DNA of 64,000 nt, taken from contig CAYOPI010000006.1 of NCBI GenBank assembly GCA_964405825.1, positions 1 through 64,000 on the forward strand, in the 5' to 3' direction. Both the position numbers and the translations under genes were made by a program. Shown piece after piece: positions 26,313 through 34,342 of the stretch. Within the stretch, counting starts at the first letter, position 1. The number at the start of each line of letters is the position of its first letter. The notes beneath the pieces are model-generated. The model was not told where the DNA came from, did no database searches, and worked only from the letters and a program-made list of their open reading frames with translations. The DNA is from JBHJGM01 sp964405825. GTDB taxonomy: Bacteria; Verrucomicrobiota; Verrucomicrobiia; Opitutales; JBHJGM01.

Positions 26313-26563
26313 CCACCGGGGGCTTGATCATTTTGGTGCTGTCGGTGGGCGGGGTAACGCTGCTGTTTGCCTGGTGCATCTTCAAGGTGCTGACCACGCC
26401 GACGGAAACCGCGCACGTGCATGGCTTTGAGCAGGAGACTCCCGACGAGAAAGCCGAGTACGAAGCCGAGAAGATCAAGGAAGCCAACCGGCGCAAGCCG
26501 ACCGATGCCCCCTTCACCGAAAAGGGCTCAGACGGCGGCTCCGGCGAGAAGCCCGGCAGTTGA
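26309..26563 (+). CDS. Small membrane partner of the sodium symporter (MetS-like)
   Basis: An 84-residue protein with one N-terminal membrane helix (GGLIILVLSVGGVTLLFAWCIF) and a charged cytoplasmic tail. The ATGA overlap with the symporter gene means translational coupling. In several bacteria, NSS transporters such as MetP need a small one-helix subunit, MetS, encoded just downstream; size, topology and position fit. The last 36 nt overlap the 3' end of mtaB on the other strand. Confidence 0.75.
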   Translation: MTTGGLIILVLSVGGVTLLFAWCIFKVLTTPTETAHVHGFEQETPDEKAEYEAEKIKEANRRKPTDAPFTEKGSDGGSGEKPGS

Positions 26564-27895
26564 AGGGACGGAGGCCACATCGAGCAGTTGGCCCTCAACA
26601 AAATCTCCTACCGCACGGTGCAGGCGGACACGGGCCAGGCGGTTGCGCCAGGCGTCGGGATTCTCCGGCAAGGGCATGACGACGCGGATGTAGTTGGAGG
26701 TGTAGCCGCAAAGGCCGTCGGGCTGAGGATCCTCGATGAGCACTTCCATTTCCTGCCCGGCAAACCGTGCGTTCCAGAGCTGGCGTTGCCGAGCCGAAAG
26801 CGAGCGAAGGCGGGCGCTGCGACGCTGGCGTTCGGCAACCGGCACCTGATCCTCGCGGCGGGCCGCCGGCGTGCGTTCGCGCTCGGAGTAGGTGAAGACG
26901 TGGGCGTAGGCAAAGGGCAGGCGCTGAAAGAAAGCGCAGGTGGTCTCGAAGTCCTCGCGGGATTCACCGGGGTGACCGATGAGGATGTCCGTACCCAGAC
27001 AGAGTTCGGGGACGCGGGCCAAGGCGAGGCGGGCAAAGTCCTCGTATTCGAAAATTGAATACCGGCGGCGCATCTCCTTGAGGATGCGGTTGCAGCCGGA
27101 CTGCAGGGGAAGGTGCAGGTAGGGCTGAAGGCGGTGCGCCGGGTCGGCCATGCGGTCGAGGAGGGCTTCGGGCACGGTGGTGGGCTCGATGCTGCTGAGG
27201 CGAAGGCGGTCCAGCCCCTCAATCGCGCCGAGGGCGTCGACCATCTCGACGATGCCGTATCCGCAGCTTGAATACGTCCCGACGTTGACGCCGGTCAACA
27301 CCAGCTCGCGCGCGCCGCGCTTGGCGAGGCGGCGGGCTTCTTCGATCAGGTTCGACCAGTCGCGGCTGCGAGCTGGCCCGCGGACCCGGGGGATGATGCA
27401 GAAGCCGCAGACAAAGTCGCAGCCATCCTGCACCTTCAGGTTGGCCCGCTGCGGGAAGGGCCAGTCACCGGCGAACGGGATGGTGAAGTCGTCGCGGTCC
27501 AGCCGCTCACGAATGACTACGGGTGCGGCGTTGCGCGCGCCGTCAGCCAGGTACTCCAGCAGGTTGAGCTTGTGGCGGTTGCCCAGGATGAGGTCGATGC
27601 CCTCCATCTGGCCGAGCCGGCGGTGACCGCTCTCGGCGTAGCAGCCGGTGACCGCCAGAAAGGCCCCGGGGTTGCAGCGGCGGAAGCGGCGAATCTCGTA
27701 GCGACACTTCAGATCGGCCTGGGCAGTGACCGTGCAGGTGTTGAGGACGCCCAGTTCGGCCGGCTGCCCAAAGGGCACGATGGTGTAACCGGCCGCGCGC
27801 AACTGATCCTCAAGCAGGCGGGTCTCGGACTGATTCAGGCGGCAGCCCAGAGTGTGGAGCGAAGCTCGCCGTTGGCCGCTGGGGGGCGTGCTCAT
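26528..27895 (-). CDS. mtaB: tRNA t6A37 methylthiotransferase (MtaB family)
   Basis: A 455-residue radical-SAM enzyme of the MiaB/RimO/MtaB family that adds a methylthio group to t6A at position 37 of tRNA. The N-terminal domain has the three cluster cysteines (LGCRLNQSE, LNTCTVT, TGCYAES). The radical-SAM motif is CDFVCGFC near residue 145. The C-terminal part fits a TRAM domain. The order of motifs and SLHTLGCRLNQSE at the start favour MtaB over MiaB. The ATG at 27895 begins immediately after the T-tract of the upstream pilQ terminator, which leaves no obvious ribosome site; a TTG at 27934 in front of the hairpin is a possible alternative start. Confidence 0.88.
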   Translation of the reverse strand: MSTPPSGQRRASLHTLGCRLNQSETRLLEDQLRAAGYTIVPFGQPAELGVLNTCTVTAQADLKCRYEIRRFRRCNPGAFLAVTGCYAESGHRRLGQMEGIDLILGNRHKLNLLEYLADGARNAAPVVIRERLDRDDFTIPFAGDWPFPQRANLKVQDGCDFVCGFCIIPRVRGPARSRDWSNLIEEARRLAKRGARELVLTGVNVGTYSSCGYGIVEMVDALGAIEGLDRLRLSSIEPTTVPEALLDRMADPAHRLQPYLHLPLQSGCNRILKEMRRRYSIFEYEDFARLALARVPELCLGTDILIGHPGESREDFETTCAFFQRLPFAYAHVFTYSERERTPAARREDQVPVAERQRRSARLRSLSARQRQLWNARFAGQEMEVLIEDPQPDGLCGYTSNYIRVVMPLPENPDAWRNRLARVRLHRAVGDFVEGQLLDVASVPSTAGLLAGAAV

Positions 27896-27923
27896 AAAAA
27901 AACGGCAGCTTACGCTGCCGTTT
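27896..27923 (-). terminator. Intrinsic terminator after pilQ, abutting mtaB
   Basis: On the minus strand a perfect 10-bp stem AAACGGCAGC/GCTGCCGTTT with loop GTAA runs into a T-tract (A27896-A27902 on the plus strand). It begins 35 nt past the pilQ stop and ends directly at the mtaB ATG. Confidence 0.85.
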
Positions 27924-27957
27924 GAAAGGTTCAAGGTCCAAGGGACCTCGCTGTCGT

Positions 27958-30900
27958 CTAGCGCCGCACGCCAAAGCCGCGCTGGTAGTTGCTGTTGGAG
28001 AGGGCCTCTTCTTCTTCGAGGCTGTCCTCGGGCACGGCGGTAAAGCCCGCCTCGATGGCCAGTTCGGCTTCGATGCTTTGGTGGGCTTCGCGGGCGCGCA
28101 GCTCCGAACGCAGGCGACGCAACTCTTCGTAGACGGCGCGTTCCTCCTCGGGGATGGTGTAGCCGGGGATGTCACGCTCGTCCACGCCCATCTCGTAGAG
28201 GCGGCGCGGGTCGATGATCTCCTCGTAGCTGGTGCCGTCCGGGTTGAGCGTACGGGCCGTCACGAAGATGATCAGGTTGCGCGTGGTGCGGCTGACTTCG
28301 TCGGCGCGGAAGAGACGTCCGGCCAGCGGAATGTCACCGAAGATTGGAAGCTTGCGCGTGAGGCTGCTTTCGCGATCCTCCATCAAGCCGCCGATGGCGA
28401 GGGTGTAACCGTCCTTGAGGATGACCGTGGTGTCGGTCTTGCGCGTGTCGATGATCGGAATCTCGGTGGAGGTGCCGGCGCCACCGCTGAAGTTGACGGA
28501 CTCCTCGGTCGAGCTGATCTCGGGGATGATCGTCAGGTTGATGAAGCCGGCGGAGTTCACCTGCGGGAGCACGTCCAGCAGAATACCGATTGGGCGGTAC
28601 TCGAAGCCGCTGACCTCGAAGGTGCCGCGCTCTTCGTTGAAGGTGAACTCGGGAATCGGATACTCCTCGGAGATGTTGATCAGCGCGCGGGTGTTGTTCA
28701 TCGCAACCACGGTCGGGTTGGAGATGAGCCGGGCGTTGTTGTTGCGCTTGAGCGCGCGCAGAACGACGTTGAACTCGGGCGCGGAGAGCACCGTGGTCAG
28801 TGCCCCGGTGGGCGCGGCGGAGAAGACCCCCGACGGGCCGACGCCTTCGCTGGCCTGGTAGAGGCCGTCGAAGTTGCCGATCTCGATGTTGTCGATGGAC
28901 GACCAGTCCAGGCCGAGGTTCTTGTCGTTGGTGTCGGAGACGTCGATGAACTTGGCCTCGATCATGACCTGGGCGGTCGGGCGGTCGAGGCGTTCGATGA
29001 CCTCCTGAATGTCGTTCATGCGCGAGGGACGCTCGGTGATGATGAGCGCGTTGGTGCGGCGGTCGACCTGGATGCGACCCCCGGCGGCTGTCTCGATGAG
29101 CGGGGTCAACGAGCCCTGCAAAGCGGTGGCATCGGCGAAGTTGATCAAGTAGACGCGGGTGGCGACGGGCTCACGCTCGAGTTCGTTGATGCTCTTGATC
29201 TTGATGATGTTCCCGTCCTCGATGTAGGTGAAGCCGGCGGGTTCGAGCACCACGACAAAGACCTGACGCCAGGTGACTTCGCGCAGCTTGAGCGAGGTGC
29301 GGCCCACCAGCGAATCGGGGATGACCACGTTCAGGTCGAAGAGGTCGGCCACGTCGCGGATGATGGCGCGGATCTCCTGGTCGGGAAAGTCGACGAGGTC
29401 GATGATGTCGTCCTCGACCGAGCCGGGCGAAGCGCCGCCGGGATCGGGTGCGATACTGTCGCCATAGTCCAGGTCGATTTCAGCCAGGGAAGGCATCTCC
29501 ACGTCCACGGCGGTGATCTCGCTGACTTCGGTCGTGGTGGCCGAGTCGATGTCGAAGGCCGGGGTCACGCCGCCGTCGCTGTCGACGTCGAACTCGCCGT
29601 AGCCTTCGCCGGACTCGTCGGAGAAGCTGACCGTATCGGTGCCATCGCCGAGGGCGTCGAGGTCGATGGAATCAACGCTCACGGTGTTGACCGATTCGTC
29701 GGTGAGGGCTTCGTCTTCGATGCCGATCAGGCCGTCCAGCGGGACAACCGACCCGTCTTCCTCGATGGAGACGAAGTCGCCGCCAGTGCCTTCGTCAACC
29801 GGGAAGGTGACGAACGAACCGCTGTCGTCAATGGCGTCGGTGCTTTCCTCGACGGTGTCGGCAACCTCAAAGGGCTCTTCGACGTCGGTGAACTCGACGG
29901 GCGTTTCGTCGACGGGCTCAAGGCTCGTGTCGGCAAATGAATCCTCGAACTCGGTGGTCTCGGAAACGTCAGTGAACGCGGGTTCGCCGACTTCGGCGAT
30001 CTCGGTCACTTCGGTCACTTCGCCCGGTTCGGTGGAGGCATCCACGTCGCCGACGATGGCGATGAAGCCGCTCTCGGACTCATCGGCAAAGCTCTCGGCT
30101 TCGTCCATCCAGCTTTCGTCAACGGGCGTCTCGGCCACGGACTCGGCCTCTTCGGTCGACTCCACCCAGGTGAAGTCTTCCTCGGTGGAAGCGGTTTCGA
30201 CGGGCTCGGCGATGTCAAAGGACTCGATCGGCTCTTCGGAGATGAGCGGTTCGTCCACGGCGAGCAGTTCAAACTCCTCGGTGGTGTCTTCGACGGTGAA
30301 GGGCTCGACCGCTTCGATCGGCGTTTCGGCGATCTCGACGGTTTCCGTGGTGGCGATGGGCTCGGAAGCGATTTCGAGGGGCTCCTCGTCAATCTCAACC
30401 AGCTCGAGGTCACCCTCGCTGGCGATGCTCTCGTCAACGACGAGGAAGCTGTCGTAGGCGCTGGTGTCGTATTCGACGGGCGCATCGGAAGCAGGCTCCG
30501 GGGTCGCCTCGACGACGACCGGTTCCTCGCCCAGTTCCAGCTCAAAGTCCTCGATGATGACGATGTCCTCGGCCGTGCCGGAGCCTTCGGTGGGCTCCTG
30601 TTCGAAGTCGGTCACCTCGAGGTCGCCGATGACGATGCGCGGCTGCGCTTCGGCAGCGTCGGTCCCCGGCGTTTCCAGGACCGGCTCACCGTCGATGCGG
30701 TAGTCTTCCAGGGGGTTGACCGTGACGACATCGCCGACCTGACCGGTCGGCTCTTCGTCGAGCGAGTCGATGGCGACTTCGCCCACGGCATTGTCCTGGA
30801 GGAACTGATCGATGAGGCTGGCGGCAGCGCCGTCGGCGCCTTCGTCTGCTTCGTCGACCGAGTAGATGGCCGCGTTCTCGTCAAGGAAGTCGTTGACAAG

Positions 30901-31107
30901 CGCGTTGGCGGAATCCGCCGCAGGCTGGCCGACAGGGGAAGCAGCGGCCATCTGGTCTTCCAGAGAGGGTCCGCGCGAGACTTGAGCCGCCCATTCGGGG
31001 GGCAGTTGGGCCTCCGCCGGCGGCTGCTGGTCTGCTCCATAAGCGAAGGCACCGAACCAGGCGAGCGTAGCGGCAAGAGACAAGTTTGTCTTTCGGTTTG
31101 CGTTCAT
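27958..31107 (-). CDS. pilQ: Type IV pilus secretin with long acidic N-terminal region
   Basis: A 1049-residue outer-membrane secretin. Residues 1-25 form a signal peptide (NLSLAATLAWFGAFAYG). From about 50 to 565 the sequence is almost entirely Glu, Asp, Ser, Thr, Val and Pro with no apparent fold. Then come the STN domain (QEIRAIIRDVADLFDLNVVI, about 565-640), the secretin N domain (about 645-735, TNALIITERPSRMNDIQEVI) and the secretin barrel domain (about 790-955, ending LIIFVTARTLNPDG). A charged helical tail of about 90 residues closes the protein. PilQ forms the pore for pilus exit. It is last in a pilMNOPQ operon and is followed by a terminator. Confidence 0.9.
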   Translation of the reverse strand: MNANRKTNLSLAATLAWFGAFAYGADQQPPAEAQLPPEWAAQVSRGPSLEDQMAAASPVGQPAADSANALVNDFLDENAAIYSVDEADEGADGAAASLIDQFLQDNAVGEVAIDSLDEEPTGQVGDVVTVNPLEDYRIDGEPVLETPGTDAAEAQPRIVIGDLEVTDFEQEPTEGSGTAEDIVIIEDFELELGEEPVVVEATPEPASDAPVEYDTSAYDSFLVVDESIASEGDLELVEIDEEPLEIASEPIATTETVEIAETPIEAVEPFTVEDTTEEFELLAVDEPLISEEPIESFDIAEPVETASTEEDFTWVESTEEAESVAETPVDESWMDEAESFADESESGFIAIVGDVDASTEPGEVTEVTEIAEVGEPAFTDVSETTEFEDSFADTSLEPVDETPVEFTDVEEPFEVADTVEESTDAIDDSGSFVTFPVDEGTGGDFVSIEEDGSVVPLDGLIGIEDEALTDESVNTVSVDSIDLDALGDGTDTVSFSDESGEGYGEFDVDSDGGVTPAFDIDSATTTEVSEITAVDVEMPSLAEIDLDYGDSIAPDPGGASPGSVEDDIIDLVDFPDQEIRAIIRDVADLFDLNVVIPDSLVGRTSLKLREVTWRQVFVVVLEPAGFTYIEDGNIIKIKSINELEREPVATRVYLINFADATALQGSLTPLIETAAGGRIQVDRRTNALIITERPSRMNDIQEVIERLDRPTAQVMIEAKFIDVSDTNDKNLGLDWSSIDNIEIGNFDGLYQASEGVGPSGVFSAAPTGALTTVLSAPEFNVVLRALKRNNNARLISNPTVVAMNNTRALINISEEYPIPEFTFNEERGTFEVSGFEYRPIGILLDVLPQVNSAGFINLTIIPEISSTEESVNFSGGAGTSTEIPIIDTRKTDTTVILKDGYTLAIGGLMEDRESSLTRKLPIFGDIPLAGRLFRADEVSRTTRNLIIFVTARTLNPDGTSYEEIIDPRRLYEMGVDERDIPGYTIPEEERAVYEELRRLRSELRAREAHQSIEAELAIEAGFTAVPEDSLEEEEALSNSNYQRGFGVRR

Positions 31108-31132
31108 TGTGCGTGCTGAGTTTTGGGCCGGA

Positions 31133-31166
31133 CGCGCGCTGCAGGTTGCCCTTGGGAGAGCGCGCG
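31133..31166 (-). promoter_or_regulatory. Long-loop GC hairpin in the pilP-pilQ spacer
   Basis: CGCGCGCT and AGCGCGCG form a perfect 8-bp stem around an 18-nt loop within the 73-nt spacer between the PilP-like gene and pilQ. No T-tract follows. It may stabilise or separate mRNA segments so that pilQ is expressed at a different level. Confidence 0.45.
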
Positions 31167-31180
31167 ACGCTGCCAGGTTT

Positions 31181-31741
31181 TTAGTCCTTCGTGAGATAGC
31201 TGGACGGGCCAGAGGGCGAAAGCTGCTTGGTGAAGGTTGTGTTGTTGAGAGTCAGGATGACCTCTTTCTCGGAAATGGAAGAAATGACGATGATGTAGGT
31301 CTTGCCGTTGACGGTGGCCTTGAGCACATCGCCTTCGACTTTCTTGCCGGCGGGCGTGAGCAGGACGTGGCGTGAGCCGACGGCCATGACCCCCTTGGGC
31401 TGGAATTTGCGGGCGACCAGCGGCAGGATAACGTGATCGGGAATGATGCGCGGCTTGGGCGGCGGAGGCGGAGCCACTTCAACGACCGGCGTCGGTGCCT
31501 CGACTTCCTCCTGTACCTCTTCCTCAATCCAGACGAAGGGGTTGGGCAGGTCCTCGCAGCGGGCCCAGAGGGCGTCGTGGTCTTTCTCGAGGATGTCGGT
31601 GGCCTTGGCGATGACGGTGTGGCGCTGCGCGGGAGCCGAGACACGGGGACCCATCGCGGCGTGCACGTCGGCCAGGCCGGCAACCAGGAGAGTTGCAGCC
31701 AGGACCAGAGGGACCGGTCGATGTGTGTGGAAAGCGTTCAT
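31181..31741 (-). CDS. PilP-like periplasmic protein
   Basis: A 186-residue exported protein with an N-terminal signal or anchor segment (VPLVLAATLLVAGLADVHA). A proline-rich stretch (VVEVAPPPPPKPRIIP) precedes a small C-terminal beta domain (about 105-180: VMAVGSRHVLLTPAGKKVEG, TYIIVISSISEKEVILTL). Sequence similarity to PilP is not obvious; the assignment rests on position between pilO and pilQ, size, export signal and the beta-rich C-terminus, which in PilP contacts PilQ. Confidence 0.6.
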   Translation of the reverse strand: MNAFHTHRPVPLVLAATLLVAGLADVHAAMGPRVSAPAQRHTVIAKATDILEKDHDALWARCEDLPNPFVWIEEEVQEEVEAPTPVVEVAPPPPPKPRIIPDHVILPLVARKFQPKGVMAVGSRHVLLTPAGKKVEGDVLKATVNGKTYIIVISSISEKEVILTLNNTTFTKQLSPSGPSSYLTKD

Positions 31742-31771
31742 GTCAGTACGGTGCAGGCAATCCGGTAGGTG

Positions 31772-32368
31772 CTAGGGCTGGCCCAGGATGCTCAGGCTCA
31801 GGCCCACGGCGAGTTCACCGCCCTCAAGGCTCTGCGAGGGGCGCAGACTGACGGCGTCCACGCGCAGGAAGAAGCGGCTGCTTTGCAGCGCATGAATGAG
31901 GCTGAGCAGCTGGTCGTAGGTGCCGGAGGCTTCCAGCGAGTAGCTGACCTCGGAGAAGGGCGTGGCTTTGACCTTCTGCTTGGTCTTCTTTCCCTTCATG
32001 GCATTGACGTCGTAGTTGCCACCCTTGACGCCGGTCTGGCGCGGGTCGGAAAGGTCGGCACCGGAGATGGTCTCGAAGGCCAGGAAGTACTGCAGGTTGG
32101 CAATGGTTTCTTCCGGGTCGATCAGGCGGCGTTCGACGCGTGAGACGATCTCGCGGGCATCGACCAGGTCATCCTGCAGGCTGCCGCCGTTGCGGATGTT
32201 GGACTCGTAGCCGGAGAGTTCGTGCTTGAGATCGTCACAGCGCAGGCGCAGTTCCGGCAGGACTTCAGCGCGCAGAAAGCCGAAGGTGCCGATGAGGACC
32301 AGCAGCACCCCGCCAGCGACGGCCAGCGGATAGCTCTTGATCGTCTTGATGAGGGCTTCGGTGTTCAT
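31772..32368 (-). CDS. pilO: PilO-like inner-membrane protein
   Basis: A 198-residue protein with one N-terminal membrane helix (YPLAVAGGVLLVLIGTFGFL), a coiled-coil segment (about 35-85) and a periplasmic ferredoxin-like domain (FSEVSYSLEASGTYDQLLSL, FFLRVDAVSLRP). This is the PilO plan; it pairs with PilN to link the inner-membrane platform to PilP and PilQ. The start overlaps the end of pilN by 4 nt (ATGA). Confidence 0.78.
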   Translation of the reverse strand: MNTEALIKTIKSYPLAVAGGVLLVLIGTFGFLRAEVLPELRLRCDDLKHELSGYESNIRNGGSLQDDLVDAREIVSRVERRLIDPEETIANLQYFLAFETISGADLSDPRQTGVKGGNYDVNAMKGKKTKQKVKATPFSEVSYSLEASGTYDQLLSLIHALQSSRFFLRVDAVSLRPSQSLEGGELAVGLSLSILGQP

Positions 32369-33018
32369 TTTGCGTTGGGCAGGTCCATTGAAATCTTGAA
32401 GCGGAAGCTGTCGTTGTCGGAGGAACGCGAAGGGGCGGCGTCGAAGTTCTCGATGCGGTCCTTGAGTTCCTCGATTTCGAGCAACTGCTGCTCATAGGCT
32501 TTCAGCACGGCGAGGGCTTCGTTCGAGTCGCCCTCCAGCTCACCGTAGATGGTGACCACCGGAATGATCGTCTCGACGACGACCTTACCCTTGCGGGCGG
32601 TCTCCTTGCGCTGGGTGAGGTTGAGGCGGTCGAAGATGAGTCCCTCGGGGCGGCTCTCGCTGAAGATGGCCAGCAGTTCGAGCGGCTCGACGGCCGGTTC
32701 GTAGAAGCTTGTGAAGGCGTTGACCTTGACGCGTTCCTGAGCGAAGGCCTTGTCGAGCTTGACGGCTTCGTCGTTGCGCGGGCGCGCGACGGCCACCGAG
32801 TCTTCCAGGGTGGTGATTTCCTCGCGCAGGCTACCGGCCTCCAGCTCGTTGTTGGCCACCCAGGCGGCCAGCAGCAGCGGCGCGGCCACGGCCATGAAGT
32901 TCACGAAGAACTTCGTGCGCACGACCTTCACGTCGGGCAGTGAATCCACCCGGCGGAAGTCCGCGTGCCAGTAGTAGGCGTCGGCTTCCTTAGCCTTGCT
33001 CTTTGGTCGCAGTGGCAT
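32365..33018 (-). CDS. pilN: PilN-like inner-membrane protein
   Basis: A 217-residue protein: a short cytoplasmic N-terminus, one membrane helix (FFVNFMAVAAPLLLAAWVA, about residues 35-53), a coiled coil (NELEAGSLREEITTLEDSV) and a periplasmic domain. It takes the PilN position between PilM and PilO; PilN binds PilM with its N-terminal tail. The ATG at 33018 lies inside the 3' end of pilM (29-nt overlap), so translation is coupled. The open frame continues further upstream only as a shadow of pilM. Confidence 0.78.
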   Translation of the reverse strand: MPLRPKSKAKEADAYYWHADFRRVDSLPDVKVVRTKFFVNFMAVAAPLLLAAWVANNELEAGSLREEITTLEDSVAVARPRNDEAVKLDKAFAQERVKVNAFTSFYEPAVEPLELLAIFSESRPEGLIFDRLNLTQRKETARKGKVVVETIIPVVTIYGELEGDSNEALAVLKAYEQQLLEIEELKDRIENFDAAPSRSSDNDSFRFKISMDLPNAK

Positions 33019-34063
33019 TGGCAGCAACAGGTTGAGGAGCGTTTTCGGACGGAGTGAAATCGCCCAGGAGACTGAAGAGTCCGAACCAGCGGGCACCGCG
33101 GTTGCCCAGTTCGACCTCGGGCATGACTTCGATGCCAAGGTGGTCGAACCACTCTTCGTAGACGGGCTGGAGAATCTCGACGGCCAGCGATCGGGCAAAG
33201 CTGTTGCCGATCCACGACAGGCTTTTGGGCAGATGGCCGAGGAAGAGCTGGCTGATGGTCTGACCGGTCTGCACCTCGTAGAAACCGGCGGAGGCCTGCA
33301 CCTCGCGCAGCAGCTTCTTCAGGAGCACCGGGGCCATTTCGGTAAAGTCGAAGGTGTCGGAGTAAAAGAGCTTCTCGGCGGACTGTTCGTCCTTCAGGCC
33401 GAGTTCCTCCTGTACAATCGGGAACATGCTGCGCAGGCCGAAGGGAATCGGGCGGGCCACGTCCAGGCCCTCGGCCGAGAGAATGAAGACCTGCGCGCTG
33501 TCGGCGGTCAGTTCGATGGACATGACCGGACGGGTGTCCTCACGGAAGCGGAGGTAGTTGGCCAGACCGCCCAGAATCGAGAGTGAACCCAACTCGAGGC
33601 GTTCGGGATAAAGGTTCTGGGAAACCAGGTCGGCCTGCAGGGAGGTCCATTCTTCAATGCCCGCGCCGGCAAAGATGACTTCGCGTGCGGGGACCTTGCT
33701 GAAGTCGACCGAGCGACCCGTCTTGGCCTCGATGACCTCCAGGGCGTTGGTGTCCGGGTCGAGACGGTACTGACTGCGGACCAGGTCATTGAGGTAAGCG
33801 GGCTCGCGGGCCTTCGTCGGGTGGTCGAGGGAGGCACGCCGCACGAATCGGCCAGCCGGGAAAGCACTGCAGACGATGGGCACATAGTTGCCCTTGCGCA
33901 GGCTGGCCAGCTGGACCAGTTCTCGTCCGGTGTCGGCGTTCAGGTCGGCCGGGAACTCGTACAGTGCTTCCACCGTAAACGGAGGCTGCAGAGTGCTCGT
34001 GCGAGCGACTAGAACGGCGTACTCGGAAAGCTCTATAAAGAGCCCCTTGGATTTTGCCTTCAT
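32990..34063 (-). CDS. pilM: PilM-like actin-fold protein of the pilus alignment complex
   Basis: A 357-residue cytoplasmic protein with actin-like features (LFIELSEYAVLVAR at the N-terminus, EVIFAGAGIEEWTSLQADLV, SIELTADSAQVFILSAEG, then LFLGHLPKSLSW). This is the arrangement of the FtsA/PilM class. With PilN, PilO and PilP it anchors the pilus machine at the inner membrane. First gene of the operon; the leader contains a hairpin at 34091-34117 and a possible -10 at 34165-34170. Confidence 0.8.
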   Translation of the reverse strand: MKAKSKGLFIELSEYAVLVARTSTLQPPFTVEALYEFPADLNADTGRELVQLASLRKGNYVPIVCSAFPAGRFVRRASLDHPTKAREPAYLNDLVRSQYRLDPDTNALEVIEAKTGRSVDFSKVPAREVIFAGAGIEEWTSLQADLVSQNLYPERLELGSLSILGGLANYLRFREDTRPVMSIELTADSAQVFILSAEGLDVARPIPFGLRSMFPIVQEELGLKDEQSAEKLFYSDTFDFTEMAPVLLKKLLREVQASAGFYEVQTGQTISQLFLGHLPKSLSWIGNSFARSLAVEILQPVYEEWFDHLGIEVMPEVELGNRGARWFGLFSLLGDFTPSENAPQPVAANATATKEQG

Positions 34064-34090
34064 GGTGGCAGGAGAAACGGAGCGGCGAAC

Positions 34091-34117
34091 TGTCCCCGCG
34101 TAGCGTACTCGGGGACA
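34091..34117 (-). promoter_or_regulatory. Hairpin in the pilM leader
   Basis: TGTCCCCG at 34091-34098 and CGGGGACA at 34110-34117 form a perfect 8-bp stem with an 11-nt loop, 27 nt upstream of the pilM ATG. It could control translation or stability of the pil mRNA. Confidence 0.5.
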
Positions 34118-34164
34118 CCTCCAATATTCGTCCGCTGATCTCCCGCCTTTAACGCACGGCCCTG

Positions 34165-34170
34165 AATATA
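34165..34170 (-). promoter_or_regulatory. Possible -10 element for the pil operon
   Basis: Reads TATATT on the minus strand, about 95 nt before the pilM ATG. The -35 region 17-18 bp upstream is poor, so an activator or another sigma factor may be involved. Confidence 0.25.
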
Positions 34171-34342
34171 TTTTGACACACTGACCCCAGATAAAGGCCG
34201 GGGAAAGGCTCTGGAGGTGTCGTCAAACGGGCGCGCCGGTGCCGACCGAAACAAGGTCGGGCCGTCCGGAAAGGAGTCTCCATGAGGAGACTAATGGGCA
34301 GTCGAACCTGACCCAGCCTGGTCCAGGCCGGGGAACAATGCG
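34171..34342. other. Structured intergenic segment, possible RNA element
   Basis: No reading frame is convincing in these 172 bases. Several perfect stems lie close together: CCGACC/GGTCGG around a 7-nt loop (about 34236-34254), AGTCTCC/GGAGACT around ATGA (about 34276-34293), and the palindromic GCCTGG-CCAGGC near 34318-34330. I compared it by eye with SRP RNA, tmRNA, 6S RNA, TPP, cobalamin and c-di-GMP riboswitch cores and found no match. The strand is undetermined. Confidence 0.35.

Noticed and set aside
27922..29940. A 672-codon open frame opposite pilQ
   Set aside because: It mirrors the acidic, repetitive codons of pilQ; its protein is a valine- and glycine-rich low-complexity string without motifs, while pilQ on the other strand has full secretin domains.
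34171..34342. SRP RNA, tmRNA, 6S RNA or a known riboswitch
   Set aside because: A GTCCGGAAAGGAG stretch recalled SRP RNA, but the AGCAGC half of the loop is absent; GAACCTGA recalled a TPP element, but CTGAGA is missing; other cores did not match.
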